Shown: positions 11,251 to 23,592, numbered from the stretch's first letter. The stretch: 64,000 nt of DNA from Cliona cf. orientalis (GCA_963930775.1 OZ005695.1:4526001-4590000), one strand, 5' to 3'. The notes: generated by a model not told the origin, from the letters alone. Numbers and translations: made by a program.

Positions 11251-12307
11251 ATGACAAGAGTAGAAATGCTAATCTGTTTGCTACTCTTAGCCAATCTTGC
11301 AATTGAGGCTAAGTGGATTGGCAGCTGATCTCAAACTGATATGGATCTGACAGCTATTGACTTTTGGCCCAGCAAAGGTGAGAATTTAAGTGATGTACTT
11401 ACACGGAAGCAACTATCATCATACTGTTAATCATCTCTATCTTTCTCCTTGCTGCTCCAACTCTCCTCATCAATGCAACCCTATCAGTTGCATTTTTCAA
11501 GTCTGGACAGCTCAAGAAACCTCTGGGGATTCTCGATCCATGCTTCACTCCTTGTTGAGATTCTTGTGAACCAATTATTACTTAGCATAGTATTTTTCAT
11601 TTATTATCCACCTGCTCTGCGGCACTGTAATTGCTCTCCTATCCTGAGTGCAATATATCAATCATCTCGACCGTTGATTTTAAGCTTCAGATCGATAGCG
11701 TATGCAAGTATTGTCCTTTGCCAGCTTCTGATTATCACTGATAAAAAGAAGTATGTAAACCATAAGAGTACATGTGGATGTGTAGCTTTTGCTGTTGGTG
11801 TTGGGGCAATCTTTGCAACTGAAACTGCTGTTTTAACAAATTTAATCGATGAACGCTTAGGAGGCACAGACTTCTGCCCTGGCCAAAATGTTCAAGCTGC
11901 TTTTAATTTTTCAGCAAGAATCATTGTTATGATATCCTATGTAGTATTGGCTTGGTTACCTTCACTTGTGATCCTCTTAGTATCTACCACCTGGTCTTTA
12001 AGAAGTGCTACACTGGTGGAAATGATCAACTGAATAGACGGCTCATCTCCTTACCTGTCATTCTGCCTGCTGGGTTTATCTTAACCACTATTTTCACTCT
12101 CCTTCTTAGACGCTTTGTCCTCATTACCATACAGTCGTATGAAGTGAGGTTTGCTCAATACTGGCTGTTTCTCTCCGGAGCAATGATCTCACTGTTTGAT
12201 GAATTATCGATGGTCAACTGATTCTTGTTTATTTGAATCCCCAGCTTTACAAAACGTGGAAGGATTTGTTCCACAGGCACAGCAATCAAGTACATCCACA
12301 GACTTGA
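11251..12307 (+). pseudogene. Rhodopsin-type GPCR pseudogene, several frameshifts
   Basis: A recognisable seven-helix receptor spread over all three frames. A signal-like ATG segment (MTRVEMLICLLLLANLAIEA) at 11251 runs into a stop at 11326-11328. TM1 (ATIILLIISIFLLAAPTLLI) and the loop LKKPLGIL come in a second frame. A shift near 11537 leads to IHASLLVEILVNQLLLSIVF and following helices, including a conserved ECL2-type cysteine (DFCPGQ). A shift near 11960-12040 leads to LISLPVILPAGFILTTIFTL. A final shift near 12200 leads to LILVYLNPQLYKTW, an NPxxY motif, ending at TGA 12305-12307. At least four breaks mean it cannot encode a receptor. The parental gene is not in the window. Confidence 0.75.
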
Positions 12308-12760
12308 TACTCATAGCTCAAGCTGCAATAACTTGTGAAATATTATTAATTGAATTTTATTCTAGCTTGACATAAACAAATATACCTCACTTCCAGAACA
12401 ATTGTTACACAGTGCTTTTGATCAATATTAAGAGCAATGAAATTACATGGACATTCTTAGGAATGAACAAATTTCATTAGCCTTTTCCACCTCAGAAATT
12501 CATGGATAACATGCTTTGTGGTGTTCTTTGTATGGACAGCTGATTCAAAAAGAGTATGAACTTCAGAGTGTAGATTATTATTATACACCTAAGCATGATA
12601 AAAATACATTGAGGTTAATAATGGTTCTGCTAAAAGTGATAGAATCTGATTCTGTGGATTGCAAAGCTTAAGCACTAAAAAATTTGAATCATGAACTGGA
12701 AACAATGTAGAAAGATAATATTCTTTACAATAATATAATAAGTCCTTGTATACAAGGTCA
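12308..12760. other. Intergenic, nothing recognised
   Basis: AT-rich, between the GPCR pseudogene and the converging small gene at 12761-13308. No supportable feature. Confidence 0.5.
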
Positions 12761-13308
12761 TCAAATAAATTTATCAATCCAATGGTTAATGTCTTCTAGA
12801 TGATGTTTTGACGAATCAGGGGTTGGGTGATGATCGATCTTTTTCTCAGGATCAATCCTTTTCTCCAACGCATCGAGAATATGTTTAGCTTCTTCTTTAA
12901 CAGCCAGCTCTATAGATTCCTTGACAATAACTATCGCTGCTTCCTTGATTGCCTCCTTTAAAATAAGCTTTGCTGTCTCCTTGACGCCTTCTTTGTCCTT
13001 AAGGATGAGTTTAGCAGCATCGACTACAAGCTTGGCTACGTCCTCTAACAGTTGAATTGTTGGCACTCCTTCTGCATTCAATTTCTTCTTTAGATCTCTG
13101 TTACTGACAAATCTGGAGGCTTCTTTAAGCACCAGTTTTGCCAAATCCTTTCCGACTGTTTTGGCAGCTTGCCTTGTTTCTCTCTCTTGTTCACCTGGTA
13201 GTATTAAAATCAAAGCCAAAATGTTTCATTATCCTCAATGCTTGTGACCCAAAATAACAAAAATTTGTTAATTAAATACTCACTTTCTCTGTGGCAACAG
13301 CAAAACAT
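12761..13308 (-). CDS. Small helical-repeat protein with N-terminal cysteine cluster
   Basis: Two exons, 13284-13308 and 12761-13194, joined by a GT-AG intron in phase 1, give about 152 residues. The N-terminus is MFCCCHRE, three adjacent cysteines that could be palmitoylated. The body is almost entirely charged/aliphatic helix with repeated units of the type VAKLVLKEA, AKLILKDKEGV, AKLILKEAIKEA and ESIELAVKEEAK, about 11-residue periodicity, resembling amphipathic lipid-binding helices. The C-terminal ~25 residues are His/Pro-rich and polar. I do not recognise a family. Its start codon is 191 bp from the divergent TPR gene, with an NRF-1-like palindrome between them, so the two may share a bidirectional promoter. 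Confidence 0.65.
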
Positions 13309-13382
13309 TGTGGATACTTGACACAAGATGAACTAGCTTCTCTAGTTAAGGCTCACCTAATTAAGTACCACGCCCATTCTTA

Positions 13383-13394
13383 TGCGCATGCGCA
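13383..13394. promoter_or_regulatory. NRF-1-like palindrome in a divergent promoter
   Basis: Perfect TGCGCATGCGCA, 75 bp from the start codon of the minus-strand helical-repeat gene and 106 bp from the start codon of the plus-strand TPR gene. It is the only obvious motif in this 191-bp divergent spacer. Confidence 0.6.
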
Positions 13395-13499
13395 TTCGAG
13401 CTTTGATCCTGAACCCTCATAGCCTCGTACCCAGGCCCTTTGAACCCTCACTGCTGAAAGCCGCCACACCAAACTGTCCCACGTACGTGCAGGAGAAAT

Positions 13500-15140
13500 A
13501 TGAGCGACTACCTAGATCTAGGAGGCTTTGGAAAGAAGGTGACCACCTCTTCCACCGACTGCCAGCTGTGGATGGACCGTGGCGTGGTCCAAACCTTCGG
13601 CTTCAATCGCGAGGAGGCCATTCGTTGTTTTCAGAAGGCACTTGATTTTGATGCCAACTGCGCCATGGCACACTACTTCATTGCTTACAACAATGCTGCG
13701 GACTACAACAACCCGGACGGTATGGACTACGCTGCTGGATACGAGGAGGCACAAAAGGCCCTGCAGATGGCAAAGGACACACCCCTCTCTGAGTGGGAAG
13801 TGGCCCTGATCGAGGCTCAAATGCATCGTTTCTGTTCACCTATCGGCGCCAAATCCCTCGAAGAATTGCACAGGAATTATGCCTCTGCAATGCGCCCAGT
13901 GTATCAGAAATTTGGAGAAAGTGATGTTGACATTGCTGCCATGTTTGCGGAGGCCCTGATGATGCTAGCGCCATGGAAGCTGTGGAGTGTGCCTCCAGAC
14001 ATCAAGCCAGCCATTCCCGAGACAGAAGAGCTAGTGGCAGTATTAGAGAAAGCTCTTGAGAAGCAGCCTACCCACCCCGGCCTGTGCCACTTCTACATCC
14101 ACACCATGGAGTTGTCGGCCATGCCCGAGAAGGCCCTACCTGCCGCAGACAGACTACGAGTCAGTGTGCCTGAGCAAGGACACCTCCTGCACATGCCCAG
14201 CCACATTGACATGTGGGTGGGCCAATACAAGGAGGCTATTGAAACAAACAAGATAGGTGTGGTGGCAGATGACGCCTATGTGGCTAAGACTGGGCAAAAC
14301 AATGAGTTCTACAAGATGTATCGCTTGCACAACTACCACTTCACGGTATGGGCGGCCATGTTTGACGGTCAGTTTACCACTGCCTTGGAGTATGCAGAGG
14401 CTGCTCAACAACAGCTTGGTCTTGATGCTGTGACGTATGTACTGGGGGATTTGCCGATTGGTTCAATGTATCTAGAAGCATTCACCAGTCTTCCTTGGCA
14501 TGTGTTGATCCGCTTTGGAAAATGGGAAGAGATCATCAGCTATCCCATAAAAGAAGACAGAGAATTGTATGCTGGTGCAGTTGCCACTGCTCACTATGCT
14601 CGTGGAGTAGCATTTGCTGTACTTGGCAAGACAGAGGAAGCTGAAGCTGAACGAAACAAATTCTATGAAGCTCTTCAAAACAAAGCTCTCAAGAACCGCC
14701 ATCTTTTCAACAATGTGATGCACGATCCTGAGAACCACACTGGCATATTAGATGTAGCAGAGGTTGTCCTAAACGGTGAAATTGAGTACTTCAAGGGAAA
14801 CTACCAAGAAGCCTTCCAGTATCTCCGCTTGGCTGTCAAGCGTGACATAGGTCTTTCATACGATGAACCATGGGGGTGGATGATGCCAGCTCGACACGTC
14901 CTTGGAGCCTTACTGCTTGAGCGAGGAGAAGCAGCTGAAGCTGAAGCTGTCTACCGAGACGATCTAAAACAATACAAGAATAACTTATGGTCGTTGCTTG
15001 GTCTACACCAAGCACTGAAGCTACAGCAGAAGACAGAGGAAGCCGAGCAGGTGCACATCGCATTTCAGGCAGCAAAAGCACGTGCTGATGTGAACGTTCA
15101 AGCATCTTGTATGTGTGCCACCAAGATTTGCTGTCAATAG
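13500..15140 (+). CDS. TPR-repeat protein, intronless (TTC38-like / bacterial-type TPR family)
   Basis: One uninterrupted frame of 546 residues from the ATG at 13500 to TAG at 15138-15140. Helical tetratricopeptide-like repeats run along its length: residues ~20-55 (CQLWMDRGVVQTFGFNREEA, AIRCFQKALDFDANCAMAHY), ~80-100 (GYEEAQKALQMA), a central HPGLCHFYIHTMEL and GHLLHMPSHIDMWVG region, and C-terminal YQEAFQYLRLAV and EAEAVYRDDLKQYKNNLWSL. The phrases HPG..HFYIH, LLHMPSHI and WSLLGL are typical of a TPR family common in bacteria and also present in eukaryotes. The function is probably protein-protein interaction. It differs from its neighbours in lacking introns and being visibly more GC-rich, which raises the possibility of lateral acquisition or retroposition. 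Confidence 0.82.
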   Translation: MSDYLDLGGFGKKVTTSSTDCQLWMDRGVVQTFGFNREEAIRCFQKALDFDANCAMAHYFIAYNNAADYNNPDGMDYAAGYEEAQKALQMAKDTPLSEWEVALIEAQMHRFCSPIGAKSLEELHRNYASAMRPVYQKFGESDVDIAAMFAEALMMLAPWKLWSVPPDIKPAIPETEELVAVLEKALEKQPTHPGLCHFYIHTMELSAMPEKALPAADRLRVSVPEQGHLLHMPSHIDMWVGQYKEAIETNKIGVVADDAYVAKTGQNNEFYKMYRLHNYHFTVWAAMFDGQFTTALEYAEAAQQQLGLDAVTYVLGDLPIGSMYLEAFTSLPWHVLIRFGKWEEIISYPIKEDRELYAGAVATAHYARGVAFAVLGKTEEAEAERNKFYEALQNKALKNRHLFNNVMHDPENHTGILDVAEVVLNGEIEYFKGNYQEAFQYLRLAVKRDIGLSYDEPWGWMMPARHVLGALLLERGEAAEAEAVYRDDLKQYKNNLWSLLGLHQALKLQQKTEEAEQVHIAFQAAKARADVNVQASCMCATKICCQ

Positions 15141-15539
15141 GGACAAGCTGCCTTGATCTGTGTTGTAACTAATCTTATTATCGATTTTGATATTATTATA
15201 ATGCTCTTAAGTGTAATGATAGTAATGATTATGAGCTGAGACGCTGTATCTTGGTGGAAATTTGGGACTCTTACATGTAGTGTGCATCTGGAAATGATCA
15301 TTAATACAGTTAGTGTAGTGCATGTTCCACAATGCGATGGATTGAGATCTTGGCTCAAAAATGAAACTGCCCGGCCATGGGAGCTGGAGCTCAGTCAACA
15401 ATATCATGAAAATAGAAATAAGCAAACATTAATTTTAAGATGAGGTGTGGTTCAGCAGATCATGAGCATTACCACACCACACCGAATAACCAGCAATCTT
15501 GTTAAAATTCATGTGGTTCTGTAGCTAATAGTACTATGT
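15141..15539. other. Converging 3' ends of TPR gene and GH3 copy 2
   Basis: AT-rich spacer. No gene, repeat or strong terminator-like structure was recognised. Confidence 0.5.
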
Positions 15540-18500
15540 CTATTTTTGAACAGTGAAGGAACCATCCAGGACATTAGAAGGAGCACTTGTCTGTTGGTTT
15601 GGCTGTTGTCCTCCAACAAAGACCTTGTATTCAGTAGTCGGGATGAACCACTTGGTGTCATAGAGCATCATCTCTTCTGCCGTCACAATAAAAGACACCT
15701 GGCAGTATTGTCAAAATTATTATTGTCAATTGAGTCATGATGAGTGTGATCTGCTTACATCAGCAGATTTTGATGGGGAGATTAGAGAGATTCTGTCAAC
15801 TCCAACTAGCTGTCTCATTGGAGCAATGTCAGTGTTAGTCCATGATATGTACACTTGCACAACCTGATATATTATAGCATTTATTGAATGATACAAGACT
15901 CGAATAATCATTATGTCATCAATGTTACCTCATCAGAAGGTCTGTTGCCAGTATTTGTCACCGTAGCGCTTACTGTCACATTCTGTCCTGCTTTAATGGT
16001 GGGAGGCATGACCTTTAGATCAGAGTACTTGAAAGTGGTATATGAACTGCAAATGATCATGAAGTAGAAATCAAGTCATTAAAATTAATGTGATGGGACA
16101 TACAGTCCATATCCAAAAGGAAACAGAGGAATTCCTTCAAAGTAACGATAAGTTCTGTTGACCATTGTATAGTTCGTAATTTCTGGAACCTAAAATAATA
16201 GTGAAGAGAACAAAGATATTGCAGAATCACTTACTAGACAGATCAGTTGATCATAAAATACTCTCCCTTAGCCTTACTCACCTGGTCTAGGCTGGCTGGC
16301 CAAGTGTTGGGAAGTCTTCCAGCTGGACTGACTACACCAGTCAGTACATCAATAAGAGCACTGCCACCAGCCTGAAGGAATTCAAAAGTGTGTAGTGTGA
16401 GTACAGCCACATTGAATCAGCTTTAAAATTTATATACTTGTGCTGGGAAGAAGTTTTCAAGTATTGCTACCACCTTATCACTATTGACAGCCCACGACAC
16501 ATCAAGAGGACCAGCATTGTACAGCACAAGGACAGTCACTGTGGGGATTGATGGCCCTAGCTCACACTGGTCTCAATAAAATCATTGATCACATGCACTC
16601 ACTAGTTGCTGTATTTGCTGCATCTTGTAGGAGCTGCAGTTGATTACCAGGAAGGTTGAGATCTGATCGGTCATGATCCTCATGCTCAAGAATATTTCCT
16701 GCATCCACACACATAATAAAAATTATTTCGGTGTTATTATTGCCATGCATACCACCAGTTCCAAGACATACAATTGCCAAATCAGCACCATCACATGCCT
16801 GTTTAACATCAACTGAACTGTAGCTCCTGCTCATAGAACACAATAATATTAATATAGTGACAAAGTCCTTGGGGAAAAGATTGATTACGTGCATGCAGGG
16901 CCATCAGTGCATCCAACTGCATTCGTGATGTTTGAAGCCACCATACCATTTTTCGTTATTCCTTGGAGAGGAGTTATAATATAATCCATCTATATACCGA
17001 TAATCAACATGGACAAGTAACAATAAGCCTAGGTAGAGTATCACTGACATTAAAATGTCAATGGATCCTCAGTATAATAATATTATTTAATTTTTACCAT
17101 TAATGTAGGTGAATAATCACCAAACAATAAACTTGGATTATCAATGAATGGTCCAATTACCTAAAGAGATAAAATTATTATACAATAATATTAATCATTT
17201 TAAAGGGCTTACACAGGCTTTCTTTTTGGGTGATGTGATGGGTAGTCCATTGCTGTGGTCATTCTTTAGCAGCACTATGCTTTGAACTGCCATGCCATAT
17301 GACAGTTGAATGTGTTCCTTGCTCTGAATGTAATCTGAAGCATTTAACCTACAAAAAATTTTGTTCGATGGAAGCTACCGTAGGAAGCTGCATTGCAGAC
17401 AATTGATCATAACGTGTAAGATGACTAACTTTTTGTAAGGATTCATCTCGGGTGGGTCAAACTCTCCCAGCTTCATCCTCACCATGAACAAACGGCTAAT
17501 ACAGTCCTTCACTTTGTCTTCGGACACTAAGCCCTGTGTATGTTATAGTAGCTACTGGTAGTTAATTTATTATTACACTCACAGCTTTCACGGCATCACC
17601 AATGTGACTGAAGGTATTGTCCATTGAATTTCCATCTTCCAAGCAAGTTCCAGCATTCAGTGCAGCAGCTGCTGTTTCAGCTATGCTTGATGTGTAATGA
17701 TGCTGTGTCATGATGTTTTCTGTGAAAGGTTAGCTAGTCAGTTTACAATTTTATGTGTTGTGAACATTATCTTACCTATAGCACCTTGGTCACTGACAAC
17801 ATAGCCTGTGAAATAAAACATTTAATTGGTGGCAATTTAATTCTTAGTTGATTCCAACTTTGAAACCTAATACCGTTGAAATAGAATAGCAGTTAACGAT
17901 CATCATACCTTTGAAATCCCATTCATTCCTAAGAATGTCAGTCAAGAGCTCTTTGTTGGCACAAGCTGGAATACCATTTATGCTATAATGATATATTATT
18001 TTCAAGATGCATAATCAATAATATCATGATCTCAATCATTGTAAAGTACCTATTATAACTGCACATCAAATTCCAAGAACCAGCTTTCACACATGCTTTG
18101 AACTGTGGTAGGAACGTCATCCTCCAGTCATACTCAGAGACCTTCATAATATTCATACAGCTTATTACGTATTGTGGGTCCATGATGCTAGCATAATAAT
18201 ATTATTATACCTTGGCATCAAATGAAAATCTTGATACTGGAATATTTTCAGGTCCACCGTGAACATCAAAGTGTCTGCATCCTGCATTTGCTTCAAGATA
18301 GCGTGGGTGATCTGTAAAAGAGATGGAGCATGGCGTCAAAGTTTAGCTAGCTCTTCTATACCTCCTTGAATTCCAGTTACATAAGCTGTTGTAAGGTGCC
18401 CAGAGAGCCACGGATCTTCACCAAATGTTTCCTGTGTTTCAAAATTAACCGTCCCAGATGCTTTCGTATGCACACTACACTGTACAATACCTGATTCCTG

Positions 18501-19244
18501 CCCCATCTTGGGTCCCTGACAATGTTGATGTTGGGGCTCCAGCAACTGAGTCCAGTGAGATAGTGATAGACACCATGAGCAGTGTAATTGTTATTCTTTA
18601 AAATTATAGAGCCTATAATAATTATTATTATACTGACAAGGAACTCACTCTTTACCTTTGCTCTCACTTCATCACTGATTGCTCTCGAGACCTTGTACAG
18701 CAAGTCATAGTTGAAACTTGCTGCCTGCATACCAATAATAAATAATTGAGTGCAGTTGCTACGTAAGTACCTTATAGCTCATACCATTCCAAGTGGCTGA
18801 GGAAATGACGTGGCTGGTCCTGTGCGCACATCACCATGATCACACACTGTTCCCCACTGGTACGGGTCAATGCCAAGACGAGGTATGGCTGGTGCAGGCC
18901 CTATAAAAATGTGAATTATGATATAATTAATGTCAATGTCATTGATAACATCCACTCATATACCATTATTCTTGGCCCCTCCATGTGCCATCTGTGGTAC
19001 CATTTCTTCCAGAGTCAGACGATCAACAAGATCCTACAAATAATTTAGGTGATTTGAATCACTGACGAATCCACTTGCCCCCTCCCAACCACAAAAAGTT
19101 TCAGTTATGATGCTATACCTTAACTCTTTCCTCAAATGAAAGTGAAGTGTTTCTGAATGGGTAACTTTGTCCATGGCAGTAACTGACGTAGCATGCTAAA
19201 GCAAAAGCCACTAGTAGTGCAATGACTGAATCCACCACAGCCAT
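15540..19244 (-). CDS. GH3 family glycosidase, plant BXL-like (copy 2)
   Basis: Same exon plan as copy 1 (about 24 exons, all readable without breaks). The start is placed at ATG 19242-19244, giving the signal peptide MAVVDSVIALLVAFALACYV; an in-frame upstream ATG at 19299-19301 would bury it. The last codons are FTVQK then TAG at 15540-15542. Motifs are [36 protein letters not shown], the nucleophile in YVVSDQGAI and the acid/base candidate in NILEHEDHDR. The conserved Lys-His pair is Arg-His (CRHFDVHGG), a conservative change at a residue normally contacting the sugar. It is most similar to the adjacent copy 3, so the 2/3 pair is a recent tandem duplication. Confidence 0.87.
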
Positions 19245-19545
19245 CTTCACACTACATATGCAATTCACATTACATACATATGTACAGGCACTCCTCCACA
19301 TGAATGAATAATCATGGACTCAAAGGTCAACAATCATTAATGTTTAATTCATTAAGCTGTATCGGCTTTGGGTAAACGGGGACTTAGGGCTGGTGCCCCC
19401 TTAATTAAATCATACTCCTAATGGATATACATATGCTTCTGGTTCATTATTATTAGCTATATTTATACACTGAGTCTCTTGTTATTACTTAGACAAAATC
19501 AATATGAACATAAAATAGTATAATAATTATTGCTGTATGAATCGT
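19245..19545. other. Short spacer between GH3 copies 2 and 3
   Basis: About 300 bp holding the copy 2 promoter and copy 3 3' end. No recognisable motif. Confidence 0.5.
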
Positions 19546-22500
19546 TTAAGCCTGAACGGTGAAGGAACCATCCAGGACATTAGAAGGAGCACTTGTCTGT
19601 TGGTTTGGCTGCTGTCCTCCAACAAAGACCTTATATTCAGTGATCGGGACGAACCACTTAGTGTCATAGAGCATCATCTGTTCTGCCGTCACAATAAACG
19701 ACACCTGCATGAGGGCAATAAAAAATTATCAGTTGCCTAGATATAGTCATGTTGTGATGTAGCTTACATCCTCAGATTTTGATGGGGATATTAGAGATAG
19801 TCTTTCTATTCCAACTAGCTGTCTCATTGGAGCAATGTCAGCATTAGTCCACGATATGTAGATCTGAATAACCTGATAATCAGTGAGCGTATAATATTTC
19901 TCATAATGTCCTGTGGTAGTATCGGCCTTATATATACCTCATCTGAACGTCTGTTACCAACATTTGTCACGGTAGCACTAATTGTCACATTCTGTCCTGC
20001 TTTAATGATGGTTGGTGTGATCTTCAGATCAGAGTACTTGAAGATAGTGTATGACCTGCAAGTTTATGGGAAAAGATAATAGCTAAATTTATGATTGTGC
20101 AAAACACCACATACAATCCATATCCAAAAGGAAACAGTGGAATTCCTTCAAAGTAACGGTAAGTTCTGTTAACCATTGTATAGTTTGTGATCTCTGGAAC
20201 CTGCAATCCAAGAGTAGCTACCATCAATGCATGATAATATTATGTCAACTGCTTAAATTGACTCAGCCTGTTACCTGATCTAGGCTGACTGGCCAAGTGT
20301 TGGGAAGTCTTCCAGCTGGACTGACTACACCAGTCAGTACATCAACAAGAGCACTGCCACCAGCCTGAAGGATCGATTCAGAGTATAGTCACATAGTGTG
20401 CATGAGGCATAGAGTGACACAGCTTAGCTAAACATATTCACCTGTGATGGGAAGTAACCTTCAAGTATTGCTACCACCTTATCACTATTGACAGCCCACG
20501 ACACATCAAGAGGACCAGCATTGTACAGCACTAGGACTGTCACTGTGGGGATTGATGGCCCTAGCTCACACTGGTCCTAATAAAATAATCACACTCACTT
20601 GTTGCTGTGTCGACTGCATCTTGTAGGAGCTGTAACTGATTTCCTGGGAGATTGATATCTGATCTGTCTCGACCCTCACTCTCAAGAACATTTCCTGCAT
20701 TCATGCATTCTGATAGCAATTTCTCATTAATTTTCCATACCTGTTCCAAGACAAGCAATTGCCAAATCAGCACCATCACATGCCCGCTTAATGTCAACTG
20801 AATTGTAGTCGCTACTCATAGAACACAATTACTATAAATTATCTAATGACAAAAGTCCTAGGTTTTGCAATTACTTGCATTTAGGACCATCAGTACATCC
20901 AACTGCACTCGTGATATTGGAGGCGATTCCACCATTTTTTGTTATTCCTTGGAGGGGGGTTACAATATAATCGACCTGCCCAACAAAGAATATGAACTAT
21001 CTCTTTTCATCAGATATCATCCTTGTTACCATTAGCGTAGGTGAATAATCACCGAACAGTAAACTTGGATCATCAATGAAGGGCCCAATTACCTAATTAA
21101 AAGGGAGAGTACATGTATGAAAGCATAATATTGTAGATATTGAATATCATTCAAAGGGCTTACACAGGCTTTCTTTTTGGGTGATGTAATAGGTAGTCCA
21201 TTGCTGTGGTCGTTTTTTAGCAGCACTATGCTTTGGACTGCCATGTCATATGCCAGTTGAATGTGCTCCTTGCTCTGAACATAATCTGAAGCATTTAGCC
21301 TACAGTAGTTAGAAAGCATCTAATTGCATGCAATAGTCATAAATCATGGCTACTTTTTATAAGGATTCATCTCGGGTGGATCAAACTCTCCAAGTTTCAT
21401 CCTCACCATGAACAAACGGCTAATACAGTCCTTCACTTTATCTTCAGACACTAAGCCCTGTGTATATTATTTATAGTAGCTACTGGTAGTTAATTATTAA
21501 TATATACACTCACAGCTTTCACAGCATCACCAATGTGGCTGAAGGTATTGTCCATTGAATTTCCATCTTCCAAGCAAGTGCCAGCATTTAGTGCAGCAGC
21601 TGCCGTTTCAGTTAGGCTCGATGTGTAATGATGCTGTGTCATGATGTTCTCTAGTGATTAGATAATCTATGACATTGAATGTCAATAATGATAATATTAT
21701 GGTCTTATACCTAAAGCACCTTGATCACTAACAACATAGCCTGCAAAGTAATATAATTATTATGCATACAATCATCTACGGTGTACTATAGTTCCAACTC
21801 CGAAATTTATCAACACTATACCTTTGAAGTTCCATTCGTTCCTAAGGATATCAGTCAAGAGCACTTTGTTAGCACATGATGGAACACCATTTATACTGAA
21901 ATCCATAGCGTATTTATAGGTGGATGCTTATATTATAAATCTCCAGTATAATAATATTATTAAAGTACCTATTGTAGCTGCACATCAAACTCCATGAACC
22001 AGCTTTCACACATGCTTTGAATGGTGGCAAGAATGACATTCTCCAATCACGCTCAGAGATCTGTAAATTATTAATATAGTTTGTACATAATGTGATATTT
22101 CTTAGTATAAGCACACCTTGGCATCAAACGAAAACCTTGAGACTGGAATGTTATCAGGTCCACTATGAGCATCAAAGATTGTACATCCTGTATTTGCTTC
22201 AATGTAACGTGGATGATCTGTAAACCCAATAGTTAACTGAAGATTATTATGTCATAAGATCAAGGTTAAACATGCAACCTCCTTGAATTCCCGTTACATA
22301 AGCTGTTGTAAGATGCCCAGAGAGCCATGGATCTTCACCAAATGTTTCCTGTTAATGCTTCAAAATTAACTGTCTCAGATACTACCATATTATGTCTAAT
22401 ACACTACACTATACACTACCTGATTTCTGCCCCATCTTGGGTCCCTGAGGATATTAATATTGGGGCTCCAGCAACTGAGCCCAGTGAGATAATGATAGAT

Positions 22501-23161
22501 ACCATGAGCAGTGTAGTTGTTGTTCTATACCATGATGAACTAGAATCAATAGACTAGAACAGCAGTTCGAAGAATGCCTATATTATGTACACCTTTGCTC
22601 TCACTTCATCACTGATTGCCCTAGTGACATTGTATATCAAATCGTAATTGAACGTCGCTGCCTAAAATATGCCAGAGTAGTGCAAGGCTAAGCACAACTG
22701 CTTAGCTCTATAATAATTTATTACCATTCCAAGTTCTTGAGGAAATGATGTGGCTGGTCCCGAGAGCACATCACCATGATCACATATTGTTCCCCACTCG
22801 TATGGGTCAATGCCAAGACGAGGTATGGCTGGTGCAGGCCCTATAAAAGTGTGTGTTACGATACAATGTCAATATCATTGATAATATCCACTCATGTACC
22901 ATTATTCTTAGCCCCTCCATGTGCCATCTGAGGTACCATTTCTTCCAGAGTCAGACGATCAACAAGATCCTATAGTGCAAATTGAACCACTGATGTCCCC
23001 CACCAAACTATTCATAGCAATGGCTAAAATACCTTAACTCTTTCCTCAAATGAAAGTGAAGTGTTTCTGAACGGGTAACTTTGTCCATGGCAGTAACTGA
23101 TGTAGCATGCTATTAACACAAAAGCCACTTGTAGTGCACTGACTGAATCCACCACAGCCAT
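19546..23161 (-). CDS. GH3 family glycosidase, plant BXL-like (copy 3), altered active site
   Basis: Tandem duplicate of copy 2 with the same exon order, ATG at 23159-23161 (signal peptide beginning [17 protein letters not shown]) and TAA at 19546-19548. All exons remain open. The nucleophile segment YVVSDQGAL and acid/base candidate [10 protein letters not shown] are retained. The segment that reads KHFDVHGGPEN in copies 1 and 4 reads [11 protein letters not shown] here, so both the conserved Lys and His are replaced, and a Gly and a Glu nearby are changed too. In GH3 enzymes this Lys-His pair contacts the substrate at the -1 site. The protein may therefore have altered specificity or no activity while staying under selection for folding. 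One intron (20201-20275) is nearly identical to the matching intron of copy 1. Confidence 0.86.
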
Positions 23162-23513
23162 CTTCACACTACAATTAATGCACAGCACAGGCACTCCCCC
23201 TCATGAATGAATAAATCATGGTTTCAAAGGTCAAAATTATTAATTCATCAAACTGTATGAGCATTACTATAATATTATTATTATATGTTGTGTGTTTGCA
23301 TGCATTTATAGCTTAATACTGCATGTGTGTATACGTACATCAGGCTAGTGCTGCAGAGAGTATAGATGAAGGAGCAAGGATGATCTAGGTGCATCAATGC
23401 CTTGACAATAATATTAATAGAATGGTCTAGCTAGTCAATGATTCCTGCCATAATATATTATAGCAATAGTATGCATGCATTTCCACACTCTGGCTGTTTA
23501 AATAGATACGTAA

Positions 23514-23592
23514 TAACTATTCAGCTGAATAGTTAGAGTTCATTTAAATCAATGGCCTTATCCTTCGGCAGGCTATGAGCAATGATAAGGCC
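23514..23592. repeat. Perfect palindrome followed by a hairpin
   Basis: A perfect 22-bp palindrome at 23514-23535 (half-site TAACTATTCAG) followed by GGCCTTATC/GATAAGGCC. The TAACTA end resembles the ends of the fold-back elements at 6947-7086 and 32227-32348. Confidence 0.55.
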
